From Apis mellifera (Eukaryota > Arthropoda > Insecta > Hymenoptera > Apidae), in assembly GCF_003254395.2 (NCBI RefSeq), contig NC_037645.1, forward strand, positions 6,499,406 to 6,563,405: DNA of 64,000 nt, written 5' to 3'. Of this stretch, positions 36,668-48,828 are shown piece after piece. Numbering within the stretch: the stretch's first letter is position 1; each line of letters starts with the position of its first letter. Both the position numbers and the translations under genes were made by a program. The notes below the pieces were generated by a model. That model saw nothing but the letters and a program-made list of their open reading frames with translations. It made no database searches and had not been told where the DNA came from.

Positions 36668-39253
36668 ATGTCGATTCGGACGGCAGTCCATCGTTTTATA
36701 CAAAATGGTCGGGCTCTATTGCATTCCTTTAGAAATACTGAGTGCTTCTACTCTAATTATCATCTACGGAATTATCACGACAAGATACACGTTGTACAAG
36801 TAGGTAAGTATTTAGATATAATGAAATTTTATTTATGATTCTCAGAGAATCTTGATATAAATCAAGAAATCATTAAAACAAAATTTTGACTGACTTAATA
36901 TCCTTATTTAACAAATTTATATATATATATATATTTTCGAATGTTTTGAATCTAAAATTGTTACTTATATTTTAATTTTTTGAATTTTGAGGTTATTTAA
37001 TGAATATATGTATATCATACGTTATATCATATACATTTGAATATTTTCGTTTCGAAACATTTAATATATATAAAAAGATATTAATGTTTTTATTTCGTTA
37101 TTTGATTTTATTATTCTTTTAATCTTAAAATAGGTAAGTCCCAGGGCTGTTTGCCCCCGGGTAATAGCAATGTATCAAGCACAGGAAAACATCTTGGATA
37201 TTTGGGAGCTCATGCTCGACGAATCTTTGTAGATAATATTTTAAAACGAGTAACTAATAGTTTAGCTGCAGATTTACGTAGACGAGCTGCTAGTAGATTA
37301 GTTTTTGGTGGAGATTCTGCTCCATTTTTTGCTTTAGTTGGTATATCATTGGCATCTGGTACTGGTATTTTAACAAAAGATGATGAATTAGAAGGAGTAT
37401 GTTGGGAAATACGGGTAAATATTATTTTTATAAAAAATAAAATATATAAAAATTTTTATATTGATAAAAAAATATTTGTAGGAAGCTGTATCAAAATTGC
37501 AATGGAATGCACCACAAAATGATAAGAATTATGAAATAATTAAAAATGAAGAAAAAATTACTTTAAAAGATTTCATAATTGGTCCAATTATTGCAAAGGG
37601 ATGTTCAGCAGTTGTTTATTCAGCAAGATTTAATGATATTCCCAATGGTGAAAATCAAAATCAAATAAAAATTGATGACAAAACTGAAGATTTAACTGTA
37701 TTTCCATTAGCATTAAAGATGATGTTCAACTATGATGCTGAATCAAATGCGTTATCAATTCTAAGATCTATGTATCGGGAAACTATTCCAGCAAGAAAAC
37801 ATTTAAATAATGAAGAATTATCTGAATGGGAAATAAAAATGATGGAGAAGAAAATTAAGCTTACACCACATCCAAATATTGTAGCAATGTATTATGTTTT
37901 TGCGGATAAGGTACCAGTTTTACCAGATTCATGGAAAATGTATCCCGATGCGTTACCTGCATGTATTAATCCTCATGGTTCAGGAAGAAACATGAGCTTA
38001 TTTCTGCTAATGAAAAGGTTCCTATCTAAAAAATAATCCATAAATAATTATTTCAGATATTTAAATTATCTTTTATTCTTATTTATTTATTTATTTATTT
38101 TTTTCATTATAGATATGATATTACATTGAAACAATATTTGAATGATCATAGATTGAGCACAAGAGAATCGATACTATTATTGGCTCAATTATTAGAAGGT
38201 GTGACTCATTTGAATGCACATGGCATTGCACATCGGTAAATCAATATTATTAAATCAAGTAGAATATCAATATATTATAAATTAATTAAATTATATATTT
38301 TATATAATTTATTTCATATATTATTTTTGTTCTTGAAAATATAGTGATCTCAAGAGTGATAATATTCTGTTAGATTTGTCAGAAGAAACAGACAACTGCC
38401 CATCTTTGGTAATCACAGATTTTGGATGTTGTTTAGCAGACAAACGTCATGGCTTATATCTGCCTTACAATACTCATGATATTGATAAAGGTGGTAATGT
38501 AGCTTTAATGGCGCCGGAAATAATTACAGCAGAACCTGGTCCATTTACCAGTATCAATTACTCAAAAGCTGATCTTTGGACAATTGGAACCATAGCATAT
38601 GAATTATTTGGTATGAAAAATCCGTTCCATAATGACAAAGAAGGAACTTCTCTTAAAAATTATAATTATAATGAGAAAGATCTCCTACCTTTGCCTAATA
38701 ATATACCAACAATTATTTCTGCATTGATAAAAAATTTATTGTCGAGAAGCTTACATAAGGTATTTATGATTAAATATATTTTTAATTCAAAAAATTTTGA
38801 ATTTTTAATGCAATTTTAATTTTAGAGACTTGATACAGAAACTGCAGCAACTATTGTACAGTTACACTTATGGGCACCGAGCATTTGGTTCAAAAGTGAA
38901 TGGAAATTACCATCAACTAACGAAGTATTTATGTTCTTAAATTTATTTTCAAATTTAAACAATTTTCATTTTACTTTATTTTTTTATATTTTTTACAGGT
39001 TATGCAGTGGCTTCTATGTTTAACTACAAAAGTACTTTGCGAAGGACGCAATTCTATGATACAACTATCAGAAACAGTGCAAGATAAAAATGGTCAAAAA
39101 ATTGAAAAAAAGAATTCTTACAATAGATTACTTTCTACTAGATATTGTGGAAGACGTACTATGCCCGAATATCAATTAATTGCTAGTTTCCTTGGTAGAG
39201 TTACGCTTAGCAACATTAGAACTGCATTAAAATGGATTCAGCAGAATATATAA
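36668..39253 (+). CDS. Pink1: PINK1, mitochondrial serine/threonine kinase
   Basis: PINK1 accumulates on damaged mitochondria and phosphorylates ubiquitin and Parkin to start mitophagy. Seven exons join in phase: 36668-36803, 37134-37414, 37482-38017, 38113-38235, 38345-38759, 38826-38924, 38999-39253, giving 614 residues (581 in human). The N-terminus [20 protein letters not shown] is a basic, amphipathic mitochondrial presequence. A hydrophobic segment follows ([17 protein letters not shown], near 105-122). The kinase domain has the glycine loop region ([14 protein letters not shown]), the ATP-binding Lys 218 in ALKMM (human K219), HRDLKSDN at about 358 and DFGCC at about 384. MAPE and the C-terminal extension are present. 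The catalytic residues are intact. Intron 1 has an odd junction: the acceptor AG is followed at once by gtaagt. Confidence 0.95.
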
Positions 39254-39998
39254 TATATTTTACAACAAACAAAAAAAATAATAATATAAAGAAAATATTT
39301 ATGTCTTGCATATCGAGAAATAAAATATATTCTATTATTTATCGGCATGAAAAAAAGAAGATTATTGAAATATTTTTGTATATTCGATTTTATCACATAC
39401 TATCGTTAATATTCTTCAATTGTTTTTTCTTATATTAATTTATTTTTGATACTCTGAGAAATACAAAAAAATCATATTTCTAATTGCAGATTATATGATT
39501 TTTAACTGTGATTTTTTTGTGATTCATATAACTTGTAATTAAATAAAAATATTGAAAACATGTTATAAAAAGTATTATAAAATATATATCTTTAACAATT
39601 TTATTCCATTTAATATATTTACCAAAAATATTTAAATTAACAAAGTAATTCATCATTTATGTGAAAAGTACAATTTTTCATTTTAAAGAGCTTATTACAG
39701 AAAATGCTTGAAAGTTCACTACATGATACCTAAATTCTATTAACCTATGATGATTTTCAAATAAGTTTCATACAAAGAATCACAATAATATATTATTTTT
39801 TAAATTCCAAAATTCCATACAAAATAAGATAATGAGAAAATCAAAATCAAGATATAAAAATTTTTTTAAATAAAGATTTTCAATTAACCAATTCAATTTA
39901 ATATTTAAATAAAATTAGATAATAGATGGAAGTTTCAACATTGTAAACTATTATTAAAAAATAAAATTCGTATATAGTATTTGCAAACATATAATTAA
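39254..39998. other. Convergent 3' ends of PINK1 and the TPPP gene
   Basis: A 745-bp AT-rich interval between two convergent genes. AATAAA near 39,542 could end the PINK1 transcript. No exon is seen. Confidence 0.5.
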
Positions 39999-40438
39999 TT
40001 AGTTTTTTCTAGGTTTCCCGCATATTTGCATCTTATATTTCATATCCTCAAAATCTAGATTTTTAGATTCTGCTAAATCTTTTAAATATATTAAATATTC
40101 TTCAAAGGATAAAGCCCTTTTTCGAAATTTAAAAAATGTAAGACCCGTATCTGTAGTTGTTAATGTAACCATATCGAGTATACGAGCAGAAATTAACCAT
40201 TTGTCACTTTGTGATAATGGAATCAATTGGACATTTAAATCAGAAGAAACTGGATCCATTTCACAATATGCTGATAAAAAATTAATATTTTTAAATTAAA
40301 AATTAATTATAAATATTTATTGTTCTTGGTAAGATCAATGTTGATAATAAATATTATTTTTTATTTACCTTTGAACATTTCTTCTAATGGAATAACTTCA
40401 GGTTCATCTTTTTTTGCAAGAAAAAAGTCGTCCATCAT
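39999..40438 (-). CDS. Short TPPP / p25-alpha domain protein
   Basis: TPPP proteins bind and bundle microtubules; short forms occur in ciliated or flagellated cells of many animals. Two minus-strand exons, 40438-40369 and 40270-39999, join in phase to give 113 residues. The start MMDDFFLAKKDEPE leads into PLEEMFKAYCEM, which fits the p25-alpha opening. SDKWLISARILD, TTTDTGLTFFKF and LSFEEYLIYLKDLAES match the core of the domain (known form: SKLCKDC, TDVDIVFSK, INYEEFKKALEELA). The Gly-rich C-terminal tail of long TPPPs is missing, so this is a short type. It was recognised from memory of the family, without alignment. It lies head-to-head with the LRR gene. Confidence 0.75.
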
Positions 40439-40614
40439 TTTTTTATAAATGAAAATGTATTAGTAATTCATTAAAAAACTTTTTATGAGCGAAAATATGT
40501 TGAATAATTCCAGTTAAAATATTTCAATTTCTACTTTTATAATATCATTTAGATAAAATTTTTAAAAAATTTTCTTTGAGGAATTAAAAAGAAAATTGGT
40601 AACATTTAATAAAT
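40439..40614. promoter_or_regulatory. 176-bp bidirectional promoter interval
   Basis: Only 176 bp separate the two divergent start codons of the TPPP gene (-) and the LRR gene (+), so both promoters and leaders must share it. It is AT-rich and I see no clear TATA box or known motif. Confidence 0.6.
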
Positions 40615-43597
40615 ATGAATAATATAACGAAATTTAATAAATATCAATATTCATCTGGATGTATGTGTACAAGTTGTGAAAAAGTTAATTTATTAAATAT
40701 GCTACAGAATGTAAAACCATTTTATATTCATGAAACTGTTTTGGGACAATGTTTCTTCAAGTGTTTCTGTAAAGAAATTTGCAATACAGAAAAGAAACTT
40801 GATATGTGTGGTCATGTTATAAATAAAAAAATTGGGTCAGTAAAAACATAAATTATAAAATTTAAAATTTTTTTTTATCCATTAAATTAAATTTAATATT
40901 TTTACAAATAATTATAGAAGAAACCTTCAAGATAAAGATATTCCAGCTTTATTAATTTTTTTGAAAAAAAATCAGGATATTACTCATCTTAACTTGGCCA
41001 ATAATAATATTTCAAATCCTGGATTTATAAATTTGATTGATCACTTTCTTGTAAGATGAAATATCTTTAAAAAAGGAATTATTATAATATTAAAAATATT
41101 TTGAAAAATTTTCTAACATCAGCAGTATAAAATTATTCAAGATCTGGATATTCAAAACAATAATATCTCTGACATAGGAATTAATTATATGTTGAAATTT
41201 GGGATAGATTTAAAATTAAAAAATCTTAATTTGAAAGCAAATAAATTCAGTGAACAAGTAAAAGATATTTATTAAAATATTTTATTAAATCAATTTATTA
41301 TTAAAAATTTAATTAAATAATTTTTACAGACTTTAAGAAACATGGCTTTTTTTTTATTGAAAAATAAACATATAAATAATTTAAATATTGCTGATGTGAA
41401 TCAAACTGCTTCTACTTTGATATATTTCATAATGGTTTTAAGCTCAGATCAAAAAATTTCTAATAAAAGTCTAAAAAGTTTGGATATAAGTCGACCAAAT
41501 CCAAAATGCATGTATTATTTTGATTCTGCTCATTTTGCAGATATGATTGGTCATATGCTTAAAGTAATTTTATATTTCTTTCTATTTTTTTAAAAATCTT
41601 ATATTAATTAAAGACTTTTTGTTTAGTACAATAATACTCTAATAGCAATTCATTTACAAAAATACAACTTTAGTTGTCATGATATTGAAAGTATGATGCT
41701 TAATACAAAATATAACAATTCATTACATATATTAGATTTAGGATGTAACAATATTGGTGATTATGGTATTGATCATATTTCTAAGTGGTTGGCAAAAAAA
41801 CCAGCTTTGAAAACTTTAATTTTATGCAGAAACATCATAACTGATCATGGTGCAAGGTATATCCATTATATATATTAATATTTTGCAATATTTTTGTAAT
41901 ATATTTTTATAATATAATTCAATATACATAATTTATAATAAATATTTATGCGTTTTTCAATGAATAAATTATTTTATTATAGAAGAAAAAGAGTTGGCCG
42001 ATCGGATTACCTGGACAAAAAATTCGAACTCGAATTTTTCGTTTATCAGATTGTTCTAATCATTAAGCTATCTAGGGCTGATTGACAACTCTCTTTTCCT
42101 AATTTATATGAACATAAACGAACGTCATTTATATTATATATTTCTAAAATATTATTAGAAAATATTTAAAAAAAAATAAAATCAAAATTTAATATGAAAA
42201 ATTTGATAATGGATTAAAACAACTCAATATTTATCGCATTATTTCCAAAACAATCATAATTTGAAGATTAATGAAATATATAATATATTAATAAAATATA
42301 TAATAAAAAAATACATAATCAAAAAAATCTTTTCAAAAAAATAAATATTTCTAGTTAATAATGAATTGAATTAATTTTCAGGAGTTTAAGTTATTCCATT
42401 CCGTTTTCGAAACTTTTATTTCTCGATATTTCATATAATAAAATCACTGATAATGGAATGGTGAATATTTTATATACACTGAAGAAATGTCCTATGTTAA
42501 GACAGCTGAAAATATTTGGCAATTGCATTGGTCATTCGTCAGCAAAAGTATTCGTAATAAAAGTATATAATATTTAGGATAATTTCTATTATAATTATTT
42601 ACAGATAATTAAACGAATGTTATTATCTCAAGTCTTGAATCAAGAGAATATAGATGTTAGACCATATAAAGTAGATCATAGATGGTATTTTGCAAAATAT
42701 GAAGGAGATTATTATGAAAAAGAAAACAATATTCCTTATTATCTTTCTTCACAAATGCAGAAATTAACTTCTTCAAAGATTCCTGATTCTAAAATATATT
42801 ATAAATATACATATTCAACTACAAGTGAAATTAAATTGCAACATGTATGATTTTATTATAATTATTTTTTATAGCAAATTTATTGAAAAATATTTTTTTT
42901 TAGTTGACTGTATCTCTTATTTCTACAAAACTAAGCAGAAATTATATAAAAGACTGCAGATGTTGTTATTGTTTGAAATGTCAAGGTAATTATAGTTATT
43001 ATATCTTCTTTAGTTACAAAAAATTATGATTAAAACTTTTTATAGCTTCTGATTATGATGAGAAATGCAGAGATATTGATCATCCAGATACTTGCACTTG
43101 TTGTAAATGTAAAGGTGATGAAAGTAGTGAATGGTCTATAGATAAATCAATTTTGAAAAAAGTTGTATCTCCTCCTGATCCTGCAAAAAATATCGAATAT
43201 ATTATAAAAGAAGTCAATTCTAAGACTCGTAAAGATATTTTAAGATGGATTAATATTAATGAAGATATCTTAGAAGAAGATTTAAAATTAATTGGTATGA
43301 ATCTACAAATCTATATTATTAATTTGAATGATATATTATGAATAATTTATATTGAATTTTATTAAAAATAAAGATCCAAGTTTAACAAAAGAAAGCACGG
43401 AAGAATCTGTTTCATGCAAATGCTCATGGATGCAGTTAAGCTCATCTTTATTACAGAAATATTTACAACAATCTTCTTCAAAAAATTTAATCATTATACC
43501 AAAAGATAACTTTATCTGTTTAAAGGATAAGTGCAAGAATTTTCATGTTAAAAAATCTTCATCAAATGATTGTACAAATGCAAGTAGAAATAAATAA
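40615..43597 (+). CDS. RNI-type leucine-rich repeat protein (LRRC34-like)
   Basis: Ten exons join in phase: 40615-40835, 40918-41050, 41126-41257, 41330-41563, 41627-41856, 42382-42547, 42605-42844, 42904-42985, 43046-43294, 43374-43597, giving 636 residues. Residues about 75-370 carry cytosolic ribonuclease-inhibitor-type LRRs (ITHLNLANNNISNPG, IQDLDIQNNNISDIG, LHILDLGCNNIGDYG, LLFLDISYNKITDNG). The following block DVRPYKVDHRWYFAKYEG resembles the C-terminal part of LRRC34-like proteins; this is a moderate match from memory. The tail is Cys-rich (DCRCCYCLKCQ, TCTCCKCKG, CKCSWMQL), and I do not recognise it. The last acceptor (43373) has a poor pyrimidine tract; a second AG at about 43,391 keeps the same frame. 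The function is unknown. The head-to-head TPPP neighbour hints at a ciliary or testis role. Confidence 0.8.
41984..42093 (-). other. tRNA-like / SINE-like relic inside an intron
   Basis: On the minus strand an A-box-like TAGCTTAATGATTAGA (from 42070) and a B-box-like GAGTTCGAATT (about 42031-42021) sit at tRNA spacing. They are followed by a T run at about 41,990 that could stop Pol III. The ends carry AGAGTTG/CAACTCT inverted repeats. The T-stem and anticodon stem do not pair, so it is not an intact tRNA. It lies in intron 5 of the LRR gene, antisense to it. Confidence 0.45.
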
Positions 43598-46114
43598 GAT
43601 TTTATAGAAATAGAAGAAATAGAAGAGAAAAATTTTTCATTTTGATATTATTATTATTTTATTAATTAATATATACAAATTGAAAATTTAAAAGATAATA
43701 AAAATAAAAAATATAATGAATTTTATATGAATGATTTAATTTTTAATCGTTTCTTTTATTTTTATCTCTTCTCTATTGTTTCTTATATTATGTCGATTAA
43801 TATAATATTTTTTCTGTTTAATTTTTATTTTTTCAAAAACATTAGATTAGAAACTTTATGAGATGTTTTTTATATTTATTTATACAAAATCATGAATTTT
43901 AGAAATAATTTTAAAATAATGAAATTATAAAATTCATTTTCCTGAAAGTTCTATATTGAGCTTTTAGATGTATATATATTATCAGATAATATATATTTCT
44001 TTACTCTATAAACTAACATTAGAATTCATGCTGCATGTATATTTTTTAATATATTTTAATTATTATATAAAAGTGAATCATAAAGTGGAATATTCAAATT
44101 AACATAAATGTTAATTCTGTTTTTAAGTATTAATTTTATATGTTGTAAACAATACATTAATTATTACATCAAATTATTCATTTTAAGTTTTATTATTATT
44201 TATACTTAGCAATGTATAAAGTATTATTAAATAAGATTTACAGGTTGATCAATCTGTAGGATTATGTTCATAATCATTGATTCAATATTCTAATATGTAT
44301 ATTTTGTCAGAGATTTATGAGAATGATTGTTGAGATTAAAGAAACTTAAATGAAACTTGCTTGTGTTGTAGAGATTATTTATTTTTTTTATTATTAGGAA
44401 TATTTGGCAATATATTAAATGATATGATTTTTTTCATAAGCTTTGGTTTTTTTGAAAATCTATTATTTTTATTTCACGGATTGGTGTTGATTCTTAATTT
44501 GACATTAACTTTGAAACCATTTAAGTGAGTTTATTATCTGTGAAATTGGATTAAAACATAAGATAAAAAGCTAATAATTTGCAAAATATGAATTGATTGA
44601 ACCACTTAATAAAAAAGAATTATATTGACCTATAATAAAAATTTAAGTTGAATTTATTAGAAAACCATTATACTTGATAAATTTTTTGAATAACATATTA
44701 GAGTAAGTTCAGAATTTAAGATATTCATTGTCAATGGAATATTTTGAATTACAAATTAATTTCCATTCAAAGCAATTTGAATTATTGAATGCAAATTCTG
44801 ATTCTATTTGAAGACCAAAAATTGCTTTGTTCGATATATTTTACATTATTCTTTTCTTTTTTATTTATCTCAATTTTCAGATTCTCTTTATTAGTTTCTT
44901 GTTTTTTTTTATTACTCAATTATTTTTGATACTCGTTCATTCTAAATAAAGATAATATTCAAACTAAAAAAAAATAATATTAAGAAACATACCTTGACAA
45001 TTATTATTGTTTTGAATTTTTCAAAACTTTGATTAAGAATTGATATATTGAATTTTGTTTTTTTATCGATATTTTATACTACATTGAATTGAATTTTTTT
45101 TAAGGCCAGGATTTTATAATATTAAATTTTATAATATTAAAATATTATATTTTTAATATTTATTTATTATTTATTATTTATTATTTATTACAACATTATA
45201 ATATAATATAACGTTGTTGAAATTGCTACCTGAAATTTTATTATTATGCTACATCATCATATCATATATGTATATACATTTTATTAAAAGAATATGATAC
45301 AAATTTTTTTTTTTTTAAAAATTATTAATTATTAAATTAAATATTTTATTCTGATTATATATTTTATTAAGTTTAATGAATTGAATGAAAACGAAAAAAA
45401 ATTATTTTCATTAATTAATATCTTTTTAAGTAAATAAATCTATAACATTGAGAAATTAAGTTTAATTAGCAAAAATATATTTGTTTATAAAAATATTCTA
45501 TTTGCATGTTAATTTTATAAATTTTTTATAAAATTTATAATAAATTAATTGAATGGATTGAAATATTTTTTCGTATTACAATCCTATGATTTAATTTCGC
45601 AGTTTAAAAATATATTTCATAAAATGTTTATGCGATATAAATTTTAATCGTAATATAATTTATAAATAATTATTTTTATAATATAATTAATAATAATTAC
45701 TATATAATTGCATAATTTTTCTTATTAAAAAAGAAAATAATTCTTTTTATTTTTTTTTAATAAATAAATATGTCAATCATATAATTTAGAAAAATTTATT
45801 ACAAGATAATCTTCAAATATCTAAATTCTAATATAAGATGTTCAAAAAATATATTTTAAATATATATTAAAATATTTCTGCTATTTAAGATATAAATATT
45901 TTTCAATAAATTTTTTTTATATGTATTTTCTATGTGTATTTCAAAGATTAAAAAATATTATTATTAAAAAAAAATTAAATGTATAAATTTTAATAAAATA
46001 ATATAATATAAATATAAATATAATATAAATATGAAATTTAAAAATTAAATTGTTAAAATATGATTAACATATATTGTTTTCTATAAAATAGAATATTAAA
46101 GATTTATACAAAGA
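43598..46114. other. AT-rich intergenic region
   Basis: 2.5 kb without a supported exon on either strand. It contains T runs and AT-rich short repeats. No RNA gene is seen before the tRNA at 46,115. Confidence 0.55.
45160..45190. repeat. TTTATTA heptamer tandem repeat
   Basis: About four copies of a 7-bp unit (ttattat/ttattta register) in tandem. Confidence 0.8.
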
Positions 46115-46186
46115 AGCAGAGTGGCGCAGTGGAAGCGTGCTGGGCCCATAACCCAGAGGTCCGTGGATCGAAACCACGCTCTGCTA
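46115..46186 (+). tRNA. Initiator tRNA-Met (CAT)
   Basis: A full 72-nt cloverleaf. The acceptor AGCAGAG pairs with CTCTGCT, and the anticodon stem CTGGG/CCCAG encloses CAT at 46147-46149. The T loop ATCGAAA (in place of the usual TTC) and the A1:T72 pair are hallmarks of eukaryotic initiator tRNA. A T run at 46,193-46,200 terminates Pol III. This is the translation-starting tRNA, not elongator Met. Confidence 0.97.
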
Positions 46187-46474
46187 AAATAATTTTTTTT
46201 GTTCAATTATCATTTTTTTTTAATTTTTTTTATTACTAAAAATACATGATCTATATAATTATAATAATTCAAATTACTATGCTTAAATTTTTTATTAAAA
46301 TATGAATAAGTATGAAAATAATTTTTAGAATAATTTATTCAAAATGAATGAATAATGAATTCAAAATGAAAGATGTTTTAATTTATAATTGATTATAATT
46401 TATTTATTAATTATTTATTTATTTTATGTAATTATCATATAATTATTACTTCATAAAATATAAAAATAAAAAAT

Positions 46475-46547
46475 CGCCCAACGTGGGGCTCGAACCCACG
46501 ACCCTGAGATTAAGAGTCTCATGCTCTACCGACTGAGCTAGCCGGGC
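46475..46547 (-). tRNA. tRNA-Lys (CTT)
   Basis: A 73-nt cloverleaf on the minus strand. GCCCGGC pairs with GTTGGGC, the anticodon stem TGAGA/TCTCA encloses CTT (46514-46512), and the T arm GTGGG-TTCGAGC-CCCAC is intact with discriminator G. A T-rich terminator follows. It lies 288 bp from the initiator tRNA, in the opposite orientation. Confidence 0.97.
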
Positions 46548-48828
46548 TATTGGAAGGTAATTTTTAATCTGGAACAAATATTTTAAATTTAAAATTATTA
46601 AAAAAAAATTATAAAAATAAAATTATATTGCTGATTAATTAAAAAAAAGTTATCTTTACTTACGATGTGTTATTTATTTATACAATTATCAATTAATTAC
46701 AATCTACTAATATGTATTAATACTATTTTTTTAAGCATAACTAATTAATAATTTATTAATTTAAATCTTTCGTATTTGGAGATTTTTATTTTAGATCATC
46801 TAAATATACATGTAAATATTTACTTACAGAATTTCAAATTATTTATATTAATTAATAAAAATAATATATTTTTGTAATAAATAATTTTAGAAACCGAAAC
46901 AAATGCAAAAGTTGATATATAAGTATATTAATTAAAATTTGTAAACAATTGAAGTTTGTATTAACAAAACAAGATTGAAACCATTATACTTGTTATACAA
47001 TTATTGCATTCTGTTCCCATTTTCTTACATGTAACGCGGACTTATAACTTAATAAATGTGTCAATCGATATTTATATATGCCAATTTTTATATTTATTTT
47101 GATCTTTAAATCGATTTTTCAAGAATATATCACGAATATAACATATATTTAATATATATCATTTTTATATATCTTAATGTATTTTTATTTTATAAGATAG
47201 TAAAATTAATCAGATTTTGAAATTTCTCTTAAATGCAAAAATTTTTATTATAAAACAAGTATAAACAAAGAAAAATAGAGAAAAAGAAACAATCAATTTC
47301 ATTTTTATAATACTACAGATGAAATTAATCTATAAAAAAAAAAAAGCAAATAGTAGAATAAAGAATTGATTCTTGAGCGCCATTTTTTGAATATTTTTGA
47401 AATATTTTATATATTTTTAATATTTAAAATGGCGCTGCTTTTTAATTCTTACTATATTCTATCCTGCTTTTTAAGAAATGTCTTTGATACTCAATAGATA
47501 GCGCTGACAATCTTTTATTCTATTTTTATATTTAATTATTATCAATATTCTATCTTCTTACATTTATTTGATACTATTTGATCTTCTTTTTATATATTAT
47601 TTTTACTATTAATTCCTGAATTTTTATTTTATTTCTATTTTTCTTCTACTATTTGTTTTTGGCGCATAAAACCAAACCAAAACAAAATATGAATTTTCAT
47701 TTTTATTTTTATTTTAAAATATTTTAATTTTTAAAAAATATATATCACATTCTTATATCTTTAGAATAATCTCGCAAAACATAGCATATTTTAATATGCA
47801 TGGCAAAACGCAAATATTTGATATAAAATATTCTCTACAAAAGCGATGTAATTCTTAATTAACTCAAATTTTTTAGCCCGAAAATAAAAAAAATAGGAAA
47901 ATATTTTGAAATATTATATATTATATCAAAAACACTATCAAATATTCATTTATGAAATCTATTTTTTTTGTTATTTTTAATCTTATAAAAATTACTATGC
48001 AAATATTAATCGTTATTGTGAAAAAACAGATATTTAATAAATTTTTACTATCAGAAATTGATTCGCTGAGAAGAAATAGCACGCAAAATATTTCTACTTT
48101 CAAAACTAATAATTTTTTATGAGATATATTATTTATTTATAATATATATTTATAATTTATATATAATCAATATTTATAATCAATATATGTGTATTGAAAA
48201 TGTAGATTTTTAAATTATTAATACACATTATATATATCCAAATATGTATATTTTAATATATTTTAAAAATCATAATCTCTAATATTATATGTTATAGTTG
48301 TTTCTTTCTTTTTTTTATATCTATGAAATAATATTATATTATAATTATTATATATAATAATTATTGTATAGTAATTATTTTTAAAATATAAAAAATATTT
48401 GATATTAAAGTATTTTTTTAATAAACACTTTCCAATAAATATATTTATACAAATTAAAATATAATTTTTTATGAAAACAAAGAAGAATATATTTATATAT
48501 ATAAAATAGGATATAGAATATTATAAGTTTAAAATATACAATAATTAATTATATTTTTTTTTATTTTGATAATCCTTTATTAACAATTATTAAATCCTTT
48601 ATTTTCGCATTATATTATTATTATGCATTGCGTTACAAAATTTTTTTTAATATTTTCATATTTTTTTAATATAAATTATTAATTAAGATTAATTAAAAAC
48701 AAAATAACAACAGGTACATTTAAACATTTGAATTATTTGAATAACAGTGTGCAAAATGTATTTTACAACAAATGAATTACAACAAAGATCATTATATGAT
48801 ATACTTAAGTATCGATTATAATATTTTT
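46548..48828. other. AT-rich intergenic region downstream of the LRR module gene
   Basis: No exon is seen. It contains a 108-nt imperfect palindrome at 47,354-47,461 (listed separately) and two further GGCGC/AGCGC words at about 47,502 and 47,660. The last 200-300 bp probably holds the 3' UTR of the minus-strand LRR gene. Confidence 0.5.
47354..47461. repeat. 108-nt imperfect palindrome, MITE-like
   Basis: Perfect inner arms AGCGCCATTTT (47376-47386) and AAAATGGCGCT (47426-47436) are flanked by weaker outer arms. TAGAATA-AAGAATT on the left matches the reverse complement of AATTCTTACTATATTCTA on the right. The centre is AT-rich. The form suggests a miniature inverted-repeat element or a long hairpin RNA; no transposase is present. 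Confidence 0.6.

Noticed and set aside
41981..42093. Functional tRNA in the LRR-gene intron
   Set aside because: The T-stem, anticodon stem and acceptor do not pair as in a tRNA. Kept only as a relic.
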